Both the position numbers and the translations under genes were made by a program. From CAMAPP01 sp046153685 (GTDB lineage: Bacteria; Pseudomonadota; Alphaproteobacteria; CADEGL01), in assembly GCA_046153685.1 (NCBI GenBank), contig JBJXGH010000027.1:1-27372 (forward strand): DNA of 27,372 bases, read 5' to 3'. How positions within the stretch are numbered: position 1 is the first letter of the stretch; each line of letters opens with the position of its first letter. Shown piece by piece: positions 7,144 through 15,147 of this stretch. The notes beneath the pieces are model-generated. The model worked only from the letters and a program-made list of their open reading frames with translations, was not told the origin of the DNA and made no database searches.

Positions 7144-8124
7144 CTAGCCCCAGAGCGCGGGCGTCGGCGGATACACCGTCGAGCCGTCGTAACGCAGACC
7201 GTTGGCGCGGTCGCCGGCCAGCAGCAAGGGGCCGTCGAGATCGACGACGCGCGCGCCCTGGGCCACGAGCATCGCTGGCGCCATCGACAGCGAGGTCGCG
7301 ATCATGCATCCGACCATGACGCCGAAGCCCATCGCCTCCGCCGCGCGCTTCAGGGCCAGCGCCTCGGTCAATCCGCCCGTCTTGTCGAGCTTGATATTGA
7401 TCATCTCGTATCGGCCCGCGAGATGCGCAAGCGAGTCCAGGCCGTGGCAGGATTCATCGGCGCACACGGGAATGGGATGGCCGATGGCCGCGAGTGCGCC
7501 ATCGTCCTTGGCCGGTAGGGGCTGTTCGATCATTTCGACGCCCAAGCGCGCGAGTTCGGGCGCAAAGCGCGCGTACTGCGCCGCCGTCCAGCCCTCATTG
7601 GCATCGACCACCAGGCGCGCGCGCGGCGCGTTCCGGTGCACGGCCGCCACGCGTTCGAGATCGCCTTCACCCGTGACCTTGAGCTTCAACACCGGACGAT
7701 GGGCATTCTCCGCCGCCGCCCGGCCCATATCTTCGGCCGTGCCGAGCGAGAGAGTGTAGCAGGTGACGAGCGGCCCAGGCGGAGGAAGGCCCGCGAGCGC
7801 GGCTACGCTGGAACAGGCGCGCTTGGCTTCGAGGTCCCAGAAGGCGCAATCGAGCGCATTGCGCGCCGCGCCCGGCTTCATGGCGCGTTGCAAGCCCGCG
7901 CGATCGAGGCCGCCGGCGAGGGCCGCGCGCAGCCCTTCGATCTCCGCGAGCACGCTCTCGACACTTTCGCCGTAGCGCGCATAGGGCAGGCATTCCCCCC
8001 GCCCCGCGACATCGCCCGCGCGCAGCTCGACCGTCACGACCTCGGCCATGGTGCGGCTGCCGCGCGAGATCGCGAAGGCCGCGCGCAGTTTCCAGGTTTC
8101 GCGCGCAACCGCCAGCGCGATCAT
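7144..8124 (-). CDS. dgcA: Dipeptide-epimerase-like enolase-superfamily racemase, N-acetyl-D-glutamate racemase DgcA type
   Basis: A 326-residue muconate-lactonizing-type enolase-superfamily enzyme. The catalytic KxK motif is at 147-149 (VLKLKV). Metal ligands are D174 (VDANEGW), E200 (IEQPLP) and D223 (CADES), and the opposing lysine lies in NIKLDKTGG (245-248). These are hallmarks of L-Ala-D/L-Glu epimerases and of DgcA. The call to DgcA rests on the adjacent upstream DUF1611 gene (DgcN): in the known D-glutamate pathway, DgcN acetylates D-Glu and DgcA racemises N-acetyl-D-Glu to the L form. The ATG at 8124 is the first in frame after the upstream stop; its ribosome site (GAGGA) is about 20 bp away, so weak initiation or coupling is possible. 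A muropeptide epimerase is the alternative. Confidence 0.82.
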   Translation of the reverse strand: MIALAVARETWKLRAAFAISRGSRTMAEVVTVELRAGDVAGRGECLPYARYGESVESVLAEIEGLRAALAGGLDRAGLQRAMKPGAARNALDCAFWDLEAKRACSSVAALAGLPPPGPLVTCYTLSLGTAEDMGRAAAENAHRPVLKLKVTGEGDLERVAAVHRNAPRARLVVDANEGWTAAQYARFAPELARLGVEMIEQPLPAKDDGALAAIGHPIPVCADESCHGLDSLAHLAGRYEMINIKLDKTGGLTEALALKRAAEAMGFGVMVGCMIATSLSMAPAMLVAQGARVVDLDGPLLLAGDRANGLRYDGSTVYPPTPALWG

Positions 8125-8150
8125 CGGCCAAACGCCAAGACCGTCATCCT

Positions 8151-9149
8151 CTAGACGACCGCATCGACGATCTTGGCCGTGCCGGTGCGCACCGAATCGA
8201 CGGTCGGCAGGCCGAGGCGGTGCTGAATTTCGTCGATGGTGCGCAGCGCATCGATCTCGGACATTTGCCAAGTATTGAGCGAGATGCCCGCGCACTTGGC
8301 CGCCGGATTGGTGCGCCGCGCCGCCCACACATTCGCTTCGATGCATTCCTCGAGGCTCGGCAGCGCATAATGCGGCAGGCCGCGCACATGCCGGCGCGTG
8401 GGCTCGTGACACATGACCAGAAGATCGGGCTGCGCGCCGTGGATGAGGCCCATCGTGACGCCGGAATAGGACGGGTGAAACAGCGAACCCTGGCCCTCGA
8501 TCACGTCCCAATGATCGGGATCGTTGTCGGGGGCGAGCGTCTCGACCGCGCCGGAGATGAAATCGGCCACGACCGCATCGATCGCCGTGCCTGAGCCCGC
8601 GATCAGCACGCCCGTCTGCCCGGTCGCGCGGAAATCGGCCTTCATGCCGCGTTTGCGCATCTCGAGCTCGATGGCGAGCGCCGTGTATTTCTTGCCCGAG
8701 GACACGTCGGTGCCGACGGTCAGCAGCCGTTTGCCGGCGCGCTTCTTGCCGTTGCCGACGGGAAAAGTGCGCGTCGGGTGGCGCACATCGAACAGCGCGC
8801 GACCGCATCGTTCAGCGGCTTCGCGAATGCGCGGCACGTCCCGCAATCGGCCGTGCAGGCCCGCGGCCAGGTCCATGCCGCGCTCCAGCGCCTCGACCAG
8901 CACATCGACCCAAACATCCGAAAACACGCCGCCGCGATTGGCGACGCCGACAATCACGGTCTTCACCCCCGCAGCCTGCGCCTCGGCTACGGTCATGTCC
9001 TTGAGCTTCAAATCGGCCTGGCATCCGGGCAGGCGCAACTGGCCGACGCACCAATCCGGGCGCCAATAGGCAACGCCGTACGCCGTCTTGGCAGCGAGCT
9101 GATCGGGTGCGTCGCCGAGAAACATGAGATAGGGCCGCTTGATTTCCAT
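8151..9149 (-). CDS. dgcN: DUF1611 P-loop protein, D-glutamate N-acetyltransferase DgcN type
   Basis: A 332-residue DUF1611 protein. The N-terminal domain (about 1-135) has the LKLKDMTVAEAQAAGVKTVIVGVANRG region. The C-terminal P-loop domain has a Walker-A-like motif GTDVSSGKKYTA at 146-157 and downstream blocks DHWDVIEGQGSLFHPSYSG and VMCHEPTRRHVRG. DgcN proteins acetylate D-glutamate at the start of a D-Glu catabolic route. The pairing with a dgcA-like gene 26 bp downstream is the diagnostic context. No DgcR regulator is visible beside it. The start at 9149 has a GGGAG site with long spacing. It faces the exoD gene across a divergent intergenic of 177 bp. Confidence 0.85.
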   Translation of the reverse strand: MEIKRPYLMFLGDAPDQLAAKTAYGVAYWRPDWCVGQLRLPGCQADLKLKDMTVAEAQAAGVKTVIVGVANRGGVFSDVWVDVLVEALERGMDLAAGLHGRLRDVPRIREAAERCGRALFDVRHPTRTFPVGNGKKRAGKRLLTVGTDVSSGKKYTALAIELEMRKRGMKADFRATGQTGVLIAGSGTAIDAVVADFISGAVETLAPDNDPDHWDVIEGQGSLFHPSYSGVTMGLIHGAQPDLLVMCHEPTRRHVRGLPHYALPSLEECIEANVWAARRTNPAAKCAGISLNTWQMSEIDALRTIDEIQHRLGLPTVDSVRTGTAKIVDAVV

Positions 9150-9326
9150 GGCACTTTAATCTCCCGCCGAAAACGCCGGATCATAGCGGAGGGTATGCGC
9201 GTCCTGGCAAGCGATTAAAGACCCGAGGAGGCCCAAACGGCTCCGAACGCCGCATTGACGGGCGGGAATTCGACGCTATCAATGTGCGACGGGCGCGCGC
9301 CGCGCGACCGAATTGGCGGAGAACCC

Positions 9327-9944
9327 GTGCCCGGCCCCCCCGAAAGAACCTCGGAAATATTGCTGCGTTTGGCCAAGGACACGGCCGACGAGCGCATCGC
9401 CGTGGCCGATCTGGCCGAGCGGCTGGGGGATCGTGGCTTCGGCGTGCTTTTGTGCCTTTGGGCCTTGCCTTGCGCCATTCCCATTCCGGGCCTATCCACC
9501 CCCTTCGGCCTGCTGATCATGCTCACCGGGTTTCAGATGATCCTGGGTTTCGCCCGGCCTTGGCTGCCCGGTTTCATCTTGAATCAGAGCGTCGGGCGGG
9601 CCGATTTCAACCACATAATCGCCAAGGCCCTGCCACATATCGAGCGCCTCGAGCGCTATTGCCTGCCGCGCTGGCGCTTTGCGGCGGGCGGCATCGCGGA
9701 GCGCTTGCTGGGCGTCATCATGGTGGGCCTCGGCCTGATTCTCACCCTGCCGATTCTCGGCGGCAATCTTTTACCCGCGATCGCCATCGTGATCATGGCG
9801 CTCGGGATCATCGAATATGACGGCCTCGCCGTGCTGATCGGCTTCATCGTTTCCGTGATTTCGGTTATCCTCGTCGGCGCAATTATCGGTACGGCCTTGG
9901 CCGTATTCGTCGGCTTCTTCCGCGCGATCGGCATCAACCTCTGA
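9327..9944 (+). CDS. ExoD-family membrane protein (exopolysaccharide synthesis)
   Basis: A 205-residue integral membrane protein of the ExoD family. The soluble N-terminus (TSEILLRLAKDTADERIAVADLAERLGDRGFGVLLCLWALPCAIPIPG) matches the conserved opening, including the PIPGLSTPFGLLIMLTG loop. The C-terminal half holds paired hydrophobic segments (ERLLGVIMVGLGLILTLPILGG; LPAIAIVIMALGIIEYDGLAVLIGFIVSVISVILVG). ExoD affects exopolysaccharide production and alkaline tolerance in rhizobia; the mechanism is not established. The GTG at 9327 is chosen because GGCGGAG lies 5 bp upstream; an ATG at 9282 and a TTG at 9255 are in frame but lack ribosome sites. The gene ends 11 bp before the GH17 gene, so the two probably form an operon. 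Confidence 0.85.
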   Translation: MPGPPERTSEILLRLAKDTADERIAVADLAERLGDRGFGVLLCLWALPCAIPIPGLSTPFGLLIMLTGFQMILGFARPWLPGFILNQSVGRADFNHIIAKALPHIERLERYCLPRWRFAAGGIAERLLGVIMVGLGLILTLPILGGNLLPAIAIVIMALGIIEYDGLAVLIGFIVSVISVILVGAIIGTALAVFVGFFRAIGINL

Positions 9945-9955
9945 GGGGGGACGAA

Positions 9956-11593
9956 GTGAGCGCTTCGACTTCCGCTCGGCGCTGGTGGGCCCTGCCCGCG
10001 TTCGCGGCCGCGATCGCCATCAGTTTCGGCTATTGGTGGTGGCAGGGTCGGCCCGTCTCGCTCGCCGACGCACCTCATCCGAAACTGCATTGCGTGTCTT
10101 ACGCGCCATTCCGCGACGCTCAAAGCCCGGCCGATCCCGCCTTGATGATCGCGCCCGCCCAGATCGAGGCCGATCTCGCCTTGCTGGCCCAGCGTTTCGA
10201 ATGCGTGCGCACCTACTCGACCGCTTACGGCCAGGACGCGGTGGTGCCGATCGCCGCGCGCCACGGCCTCACGGTCATTCTCGGCGCCTGGATCGGCCGG
10301 GACGCCGCGCGCAACGAAGCCGAGCTTGCGCGCGTGGTCGCGCTAGCCAACCAATACCCCGAGACGGTGCGCGCGCTCCTCATCGGCAACGAGACCCTGC
10401 TACGCCGCGAACTGCCGCCCGAGGCGCTCGGTGCGATGCTGCGCCGGGCCAAGGACGAAACGTCCGTGCCCGTAAGCTATGCCGATGTCTGGGAATTCTG
10501 GCTGCGCAATGCCCCGCTCGCCGAATCGGTCGATTTCGTCACCATTCATATTCTGCCCTATTGGGAGGACGACCCCATCGATATCGCGCGCGCGACCGAC
10601 CACGTGCGTAATATCCTGGCGAAAATGACCGCCGCCTTCGCCGGCAAATCCCTGCTGATCGGCGAAACCGGCTGGCCGAGCGCCGGGCGCATGCGCGAGG
10701 GCGCGCGGCCGAGCCTGGTCAACCAGGCGCGCTTCGTGCGCGAATTCGTCGCCTTCGCCGAGGAACGGGGTCTCGAATACAACCTCATCGAAGCCTTCGA
10801 CCAGCCCTGGAAGCGCGGCCAGGAAGGAACGGTCGGCGGCTATTGGGGGCTGTACGACGGTGCCCGCGCTGCGAAGTTCGCCTTTTCGGGCCCGGTGCGT
10901 GAAGTGGGCGCGTGGCGCATGTATTGGCTGGCAAATTGCGCGCTCGGCGGGCTTGCACTCGCGCTCGCCCTGTCGCGGAAGGCGCGCTTTAGCCGCTGGG
11001 GCTGGGCGGGCTATGCCTTGCTCGGCTTCGCCACCGCCGCGACCATGGTCGAATACGCGCGCTTCGTCGCGATCACGAGTCTGGGCGCGCGCGCCTGGCT
11101 GCTGGGCGCGCTGACCTTGGCCCTGGCGGCCGCGAGCGCGTGGGCCGCGTGCGAGGGAGCCGCGCGCGGCACGCTGCGAAGCGTCCCACGCGCGTCCTTG
11201 CGGGCGGTGCTCAAGCGCGTGGCGCGGCCCTGGCAATCGACGCCAGAAGGCGGGTTCTGGCTCGGCGCATTGCAAGCCGCTGCCGTTCTCGGCGCGACGG
11301 CGACCTGCCTCGCGCTCGCGGTCGATCCACGCTACCGCGACTTCCCGACCGCGGCCTTCATCGTTCCCGCCTTCGCCTTTGCGCTGATGGGCGCAACTCC
11401 CGCCGCCGACGGCACGGAAGAACGCTGGCTTGGCCGCATCCTGGCGGCCGCGGCGGTGGCCGTGGGCGTGCGCGAGGGGCCGGAGAACTGGCAAGCGATC
11501 GGCTGGTGTGCGACGGCGCTGTTGCTTGCCTGGCCGTGGAGCGGCCTGGCGCGCGCGATCGACTGGGGACAGCGTTCCCCCAACTCCAACTAG
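9956..11593 (+). CDS. Membrane-anchored glycoside hydrolase family 17-like protein
   Basis: A 545-residue protein starting at GTG behind a GAGGGGGG ribosome site. Residues 10-30 form an N-terminal membrane anchor or uncleaved signal (WWALPAFAAAIAISFGYWWW). Residues about 43-320 form a GH17-like TIM barrel: opening LHCVSYAPFRD, the putative acid/base Glu146 in LLIGNETLLR and the nucleophile Glu237 in LLIGETGWPSAG. The C-terminal third (about 325-540) has several hydrophobic segments, probably around six TM helices. Bacterial GH17 proteins act on beta-1,3-glucans or transfer glucosyl units in periplasmic or exported glucan synthesis. With exoD immediately upstream, a role in surface or periplasmic polysaccharide remodelling is likely. 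No glycosyltransferase domain is visible in the C-terminal part. Confidence 0.82.
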   Translation: MSASTSARRWWALPAFAAAIAISFGYWWWQGRPVSLADAPHPKLHCVSYAPFRDAQSPADPALMIAPAQIEADLALLAQRFECVRTYSTAYGQDAVVPIAARHGLTVILGAWIGRDAARNEAELARVVALANQYPETVRALLIGNETLLRRELPPEALGAMLRRAKDETSVPVSYADVWEFWLRNAPLAESVDFVTIHILPYWEDDPIDIARATDHVRNILAKMTAAFAGKSLLIGETGWPSAGRMREGARPSLVNQARFVREFVAFAEERGLEYNLIEAFDQPWKRGQEGTVGGYWGLYDGARAAKFAFSGPVREVGAWRMYWLANCALGGLALALALSRKARFSRWGWAGYALLGFATAATMVEYARFVAITSLGARAWLLGALTLALAAASAWAACEGAARGTLRSVPRASLRAVLKRVARPWQSTPEGGFWLGALQAAAVLGATATCLALAVDPRYRDFPTAAFIVPAFAFALMGATPAADGTEERWLGRILAAAAVAVGVREGPENWQAIGWCATALLLAWPWSGLARAIDWGQRSPNSN

Positions 11594-11603
11594 GCGCCAA
11601 TCA

Positions 11604-11618
11604 CGCCCCCTAGGGGCG
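11604..11618. terminator. Short GC hairpin between convergent genes
   Basis: Arms CGCCCC (11604-11609) and GGGGCG (11613-11618) enclose a 3-base loop that contains the stop codon of the minus-strand gene. It sits in the 16-bp convergent gap after the GH17 gene. A U-tract is lacking, so it is a weak terminator candidate. Confidence 0.35.
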
Positions 11619-11957
11619 AATCAATCTGAGCAAGCCGACGAGCAAGCCGACGGCGCCGAGCCCCGCATTGTAAAGCACGAGGCCGAACACGCCCGCAAAG
11701 ACCGCCAGCACGCCCCACACTCGTCCCGGCAGAAACAGCGCGACGCCCGCCATGGCGAGCGCCAGAAAACCGAATCCCTCGGCGCGGAAAGCGCGCACCA
11801 CGAAGTCGCGCAATGGGCACCACCACGGCGCAGGCGAGACAAGGCATACCTGACCCATCGCGGCCGGTTCGATGAAGAGATAACGCAGCGCCAGCGCCGA
11901 AGCGGCCGCTAAGGCCGCGCCGGCGAGCGCCGCAAAGATGGCCACCCCCCGCGTCAT
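11610..11957 (-). CDS. Small membrane protein coupled to GMC oxidoreductase
   Basis: I do not recognise this 115-residue protein. It has about three to four hydrophobic segments (residues 4-26, 61-77 and 81-112), with an intervening non-membrane loop holding two cysteines, C38 and C47, around VSPAPWWCPLRDF. Its ATG overlaps the GMC gene's stop codon as ATGA (11957-11954), a clear translational-coupling arrangement. That suggests it functions with the upstream flavoprotein, perhaps as a membrane partner, but nothing in the sequence shows electron-transfer motifs such as haem or iron-sulfur sites. A much longer upstream frame exists but lies over the GMC gene and is discarded. Confidence 0.7.
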   Translation of the reverse strand: MTRGVAIFAALAGAALAAASALALRYLFIEPAAMGQVCLVSPAPWWCPLRDFVVRAFRAEGFGFLALAMAGVALFLPGRVWGVLAVFAGVFGLVLYNAGLGAVGLLVGLLRLIRP

Positions 11958-13675
11958 GTAGAAGCCGCCGCTTGGCCCGCGATCGCGTCGGCGAGCTTTT
12001 CGCCGATCATGATGGTCGAGATATTCGTGTTGGCGCACGGAACGGACGGCATGATCGAGGCGTCGATCACGCGCAAGCCATCGAGGCCGTGAACGCGGCC
12101 GACCGGATCGACCACCGCCATCCGGTCGTCGGCGCGGCCCATCCGACAGGTGCCGCAGGCATGCCAATCGCCCTGCACGCCCTCGCGCAACCACTCCTCC
12201 ATCAGCTTTTCGTCCTTGATGATGGCGTGAATGCCGTAGCGGCGATTGATCGCCATGTTGAGCACGAAACGCCGTGCGGGCCCTCCGAGATCCAACAGAT
12301 AGGCGGCGATATTCGTCTTGAGCTCGTTGAGCTTGGTTTGCGGCTGGAGGTTGCGCACCGAATCGGCGTAAATCCCCGGCCAAACCTCGTGGTACATCGC
12401 CTTGACCGGGCTGTTCATCAGGATGTCGTAAACATAGCGCGTGGCGTATTTGGTGCGCTCGAGATCACGCGGATCCGACAACAGGTTGAACGCGACCAGC
12501 GGCTCGTCGTCGGGCGACGACGTCTTCAGGCGCACGAAGCCCTTGGAATACGCCTTGTTCGGGCCGAACTGGACGGTGCCCAGGCGATGGCCCATGCGGC
12601 TCCAGGCAAAACGATTCGAAATCGACAGCTTCATGTCGGTCGCGGTGCAGCCCTCGTAGTTCGACGACCAGCGCATGTGCATGAGAAAATTACAGCGCAG
12701 AGTCTCAGCCATGCGGCCCTCGGGGGTGAGATGCAGGCCGAAGCCGACAAGGGGGTGGTCCTGAAGATTCGCGCCCACGCCCGGCCGGTCGAGGCGCACC
12801 GCGATGTCCATGGCCTTCAGGTGGTCGCCCGGGCCGATACCCGCGCGCATCAAGAGCGCGGGCGAATGGATGGCGCCGCACGACACGATGATCTCGCGGC
12901 CCCGAATGGTTTCGCTCTTGCCCTGCCGGCGCACGCACACGCCGACTGCGCGGCGGCCCTCAAAGACGAGCGAATCGACGAAGCTGCCGCCGAGAATGTG
13001 CAGATTCTTGCGCAGGCGCGTGGCGCCGTCGAGATAACCCGTCGCGGTCGAGACGCGGTGCAAATAGGCGTTGTTGCGCGTGAAGGGAAAGACCTGATCG
13101 CCAAAATGGGCGTGGCAATCATCGACATAAGGTACGCCGCGGCGCACCACCTCGTCGCGAAATCCGATCGACAAGCCGCCCCAATCGGGCGGGAAGATGC
13201 GGTGGATGGGAATCGGCCCCTGCTTGCCATGGTAGGGGCCGTCGAAATCGAGATCGCGTTCGAGCTTGTTGAAGTACGGCAAGCAATCCTTGAACGACCA
13301 GCCCGTCGCGCCCATCGCGTCCCACTCGTCGTAATCCGAGGGGATGCCGCGAATCGCAACCTGACCATTGACCGCGGAACCGCCCCCAAGCACGCGCGCC
13401 TGTTCGTAACGCCGCGCCTTCGCCGTGGACGCCAGTTCCTCCGGCGTCTTATTGCCGATGGGGTCCATATAGGCCTCGAGTTTCGTCCAGTAGCGCGTGG
13501 GCTCGAAATAATCGGGCAGGAAGGACGCATCGTAGAGCGATTGGGGCATGTGCTCGGCCGGCGTGTCCGGACCGGCTTCGAGCAGCGCGACCTCGCGCCG
13601 GGAATCGGCCGACAAGCGATTGGCAAGCACACAACCGGCGGAGCCGCCGCCCACGATGACGATGTCGTATTGCAC
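11954..13675 (-). CDS. GMC-family oxidoreductase (choline dehydrogenase-like)
   Basis: A 573-residue GMC flavoprotein. The FAD motif YDIVIVGGGSAGCVLANRLS is at residues 3-22, with the family signature RVLGGGSAVNGQVAIRG and the second signature CGAIHSPALLMRAGIGP. The catalytic pair is H505 (WHACGTCRMG) and N549 (CANTN), with the 44-residue spacing seen in choline oxidases. Family members oxidise primary or secondary alcohols. The motif set groups it with BetA-like choline or alcohol dehydrogenases, but no betaine aldehyde dehydrogenase is adjacent, so choline is only one possibility. The start is GTG at 13675, placed by a GGGGA site and by the FAD strand starting at residue 3. The stop overlaps the next gene (ATGA). 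Confidence 0.88.
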   Translation of the reverse strand: MQYDIVIVGGGSAGCVLANRLSADSRREVALLEAGPDTPAEHMPQSLYDASFLPDYFEPTRYWTKLEAYMDPIGNKTPEELASTAKARRYEQARVLGGGSAVNGQVAIRGIPSDYDEWDAMGATGWSFKDCLPYFNKLERDLDFDGPYHGKQGPIPIHRIFPPDWGGLSIGFRDEVVRRGVPYVDDCHAHFGDQVFPFTRNNAYLHRVSTATGYLDGATRLRKNLHILGGSFVDSLVFEGRRAVGVCVRRQGKSETIRGREIIVSCGAIHSPALLMRAGIGPGDHLKAMDIAVRLDRPGVGANLQDHPLVGFGLHLTPEGRMAETLRCNFLMHMRWSSNYEGCTATDMKLSISNRFAWSRMGHRLGTVQFGPNKAYSKGFVRLKTSSPDDEPLVAFNLLSDPRDLERTKYATRYVYDILMNSPVKAMYHEVWPGIYADSVRNLQPQTKLNELKTNIAAYLLDLGGPARRFVLNMAINRRYGIHAIIKDEKLMEEWLREGVQGDWHACGTCRMGRADDRMAVVDPVGRVHGLDGLRVIDASIMPSVPCANTNISTIMIGEKLADAIAGQAAAST

Positions 13676-14053
13676 GTAATTCCCCAATTGTTTGGTGGCT
13701 GGCGATCGACGGCCGACAAAGAAGACCCGGCAATGGGCAACACCATCGCGCGGACGCAAGATTAGCCTGCGGCCATGTCCGTGCAATGCCCGCTCTTGGC
13801 GCCGCCTGCCGGGGCCGATCTTCGTAGTACCGTTCGCGCCAGGGCCGCTCGCAAACGAAAGTACAACCTACCTACGAGGCGCCATGCGGTGCAAATCGCA
13901 ATGCGCGGCGCGCCCACGCGCTTTGGTTTGCATGGCGCGCGCGACTTCTTGGGGTGAATCCGGATGAATCGCACATCCACAGCACCGCGCGAGCCTCCCA
14001 AACATGTCGGGCGACATAAAATGGATTTCGCAATTCGCCACGCATGGGTCATG

Positions 14054-14071
14054 GAAAATTCAAAAATTTTC
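14054..14071. repeat. AT-rich inverted repeat upstream of rpfF
   Basis: Arms GAAAATT (14054-14060) and AATTTTC (14065-14071) are perfect complements around a CAAA loop. They lie within an AT-rich tract about 130-150 bp upstream of the rpfF start. This may be a regulator or nucleoid-protein site; the exact role is unknown. Confidence 0.5.
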
Positions 14072-14118
14072 AATCCTATCAAGGGTTTTTTAAGAATTTT
14101 GGGGGCCGGACATCTTGC

Positions 14119-14138
14119 GCGTGTCATTAGTGACGCGC
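14119..14138. promoter_or_regulatory. Operator-like dyad upstream of rpfF
   Basis: GCGTGTCA (14119-14126), spacer TTAG, then TGACGCGC (14131-14138) form 8-bp arms with one mismatch. The inner TGTCA-N4-TGACG layout resembles a dimeric regulator site. It lies 65 bp upstream of the rpfF start codon, a typical operator position. Confidence 0.45.
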
Positions 14139-14202
14139 ATCCTTTTCCGCATGGGAGCGGCAGTTCCCGCACAACCAAAACCCGAAATCATGGAGAAGGA
14201 AA

Positions 14203-15147
14203 ATGACGGTCGTAAAGCAGAGTTTTCCCCCCTTTGGAGCCGCGCGTTCTATTCGTCGCCAAGCCGATGGAGCGCTGCCGACAAGCGAAATGCCGCGCTT
14301 TAACGAGCTTGAGGTGCGTCTCGACACGCGCACGCGGACCTTCTGGCAGTATATGAAGCCGACGAGCCGGCCGAGCTTCACCTTCAGTCTGCTCACCGAA
14401 ATGCGTGCCGCCCAGCGCTGGGTCGAGTCGGCGTTCGCCGAATCCGGCGAAGGCGAGAAGCCTATCCGCCATGTCGTCATGGCATCAAAGCTGCCCGGCA
14501 TCTTCAATCTCGGCGGCGATCTGCCGCATTTCGTCGAACTCATCCGCGCCAAGGACAAGGCCGGGCTGCGTCGTTACGCCCATGCCTGCATCGACGTGCA
14601 GCATCCCCGCGCGACGAACATGGGCCTGCCTTTGACCAGCATCTCGCTCGTACAAGGCGACGCGCTGGGCGGAGGCTTCGAATGCGCCCTTGCCGCCGAT
14701 GTCATCGTCGCCGAGAAGAGCGCCAAGTTCGGCTTGCCGGAAATCCTGTTCAATCTGTTCCCCGGCATGGGAGCCTATAGCTTGCTCGCGCGGCGCATTG
14801 GCCCGGTCAAGGCCGAGAGCATGATCCTATCCGGCCGCCTCTACCAAGCCGAGGAGCTCAAGGCCCTGGGCGTGGTCGATATCGTCGTCGAGGACGGCCG
14901 AGGTGTCGATGCGATTTACGACTACATCGAGGAAAATGACCGCCGCTACGCCGCAATCTGCGCGGTGCACAAGGTGCGCCGCATGGTGCAGCCGATCTCG
15001 CGCGAGGAAATGATCGACATCACCGATCTTTGGGTCGAAACGGCGTTCGAGCTCGAATCGAGCGATCTGCGCAAGATGGAACGCCTCGCCGCGGCGCAGG
15101 ACCGGCGCTGGGCGCAAGTTGCGGGCCTGTCCGTGGCGGCGGAGTAA
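14203..15147 (+). CDS. rpfF: RpfF-type DSF (diffusible signal factor) synthase
   Basis: A 314-residue crotonase-fold protein that matches RpfF rather than ordinary enoyl-CoA hydratases. Diagnostic blocks are VVMASKLPGIFNLGGDLPHFVELIR (the family's FNLGGDL), SISLVQGDALGGGFECALAADVIVAEK and FGLPEILFNLFPGMGAYSLLARRIG. The two catalytic glutamates, E160 (GGGFE) and E180 (GLPE), are 20 residues apart, exactly as E141/E161 in Xanthomonas RpfF. That enzyme dehydrates a 3-hydroxyacyl-ACP and releases the free cis-2-unsaturated fatty acid used as a quorum signal. The N-terminus is about 25 residues longer than Xanthomonas RpfF. An AGAAGGA ribosome site supports the ATG. It converges on an RpfC-like sensor gene 65 bp away, as in the Xanthomonas rpf locus. 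The exact acyl product cannot be read from sequence. Confidence 0.88.
   Translation: MTVVKQSFPPFGAARSIRRQADGALPTSEMPRFNELEVRLDTRTRTFWQYMKPTSRPSFTFSLLTEMRAAQRWVESAFAESGEGEKPIRHVVMASKLPGIFNLGGDLPHFVELIRAKDKAGLRRYAHACIDVQHPRATNMGLPLTSISLVQGDALGGGFECALAADVIVAEKSAKFGLPEILFNLFPGMGAYSLLARRIGPVKAESMILSGRLYQAEELKALGVVDIVVEDGRGVDAIYDYIEENDRRYAAICAVHKVRRMVQPISREEMIDITDLWVETAFELESSDLRKMERLAAAQDRRWAQVAGLSVAAE

Larger units (their letters stand above)
13676..14202. other. 527-bp intergenic region upstream of the rpfF-like gene
   Basis: No convincing gene is seen; the short frames here have no ribosome sites or family resemblance. The first part (to about 13950) is GC-rich and contains a long interrupted inverted repeat (GCGCCATGC at 13879-13887 with GCATGGCGC at 13930-13938). 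The second part has an unusual AT-rich tract (about 14050-14100) containing an inverted repeat and, closer to rpfF, an operator-like dyad. It must hold promoters for both the GMC gene (leftward) and rpfF (rightward). Confidence 0.6.

Noticed and set aside
11972..13765. A 597-residue plus-strand frame opposite the GMC oxidoreductase
   Set aside because: No domain is recognisable and the opposite strand encodes a full GMC protein with all catalytic motifs; this is a shadow frame.
13762..14178. Possible 138-residue minus-strand gene in the gap before rpfF
   Set aside because: No ribosome site, no recognisable domain, and composition unlike neighbouring proteins; the region is better read as regulatory.
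13964..14206. Possible 80-residue plus-strand gene just upstream of rpfF
   Set aside because: It overlaps the rpfF ribosome site and start, spans the AT-rich inverted repeat and resembles no family.
14203..15147. Calling this gene a general enoyl-CoA hydratase
   Set aside because: The FNLGGDL, GGGFE and GLPE blocks with 20-residue glutamate spacing and the convergent RpfC-like gene point to DSF synthase.
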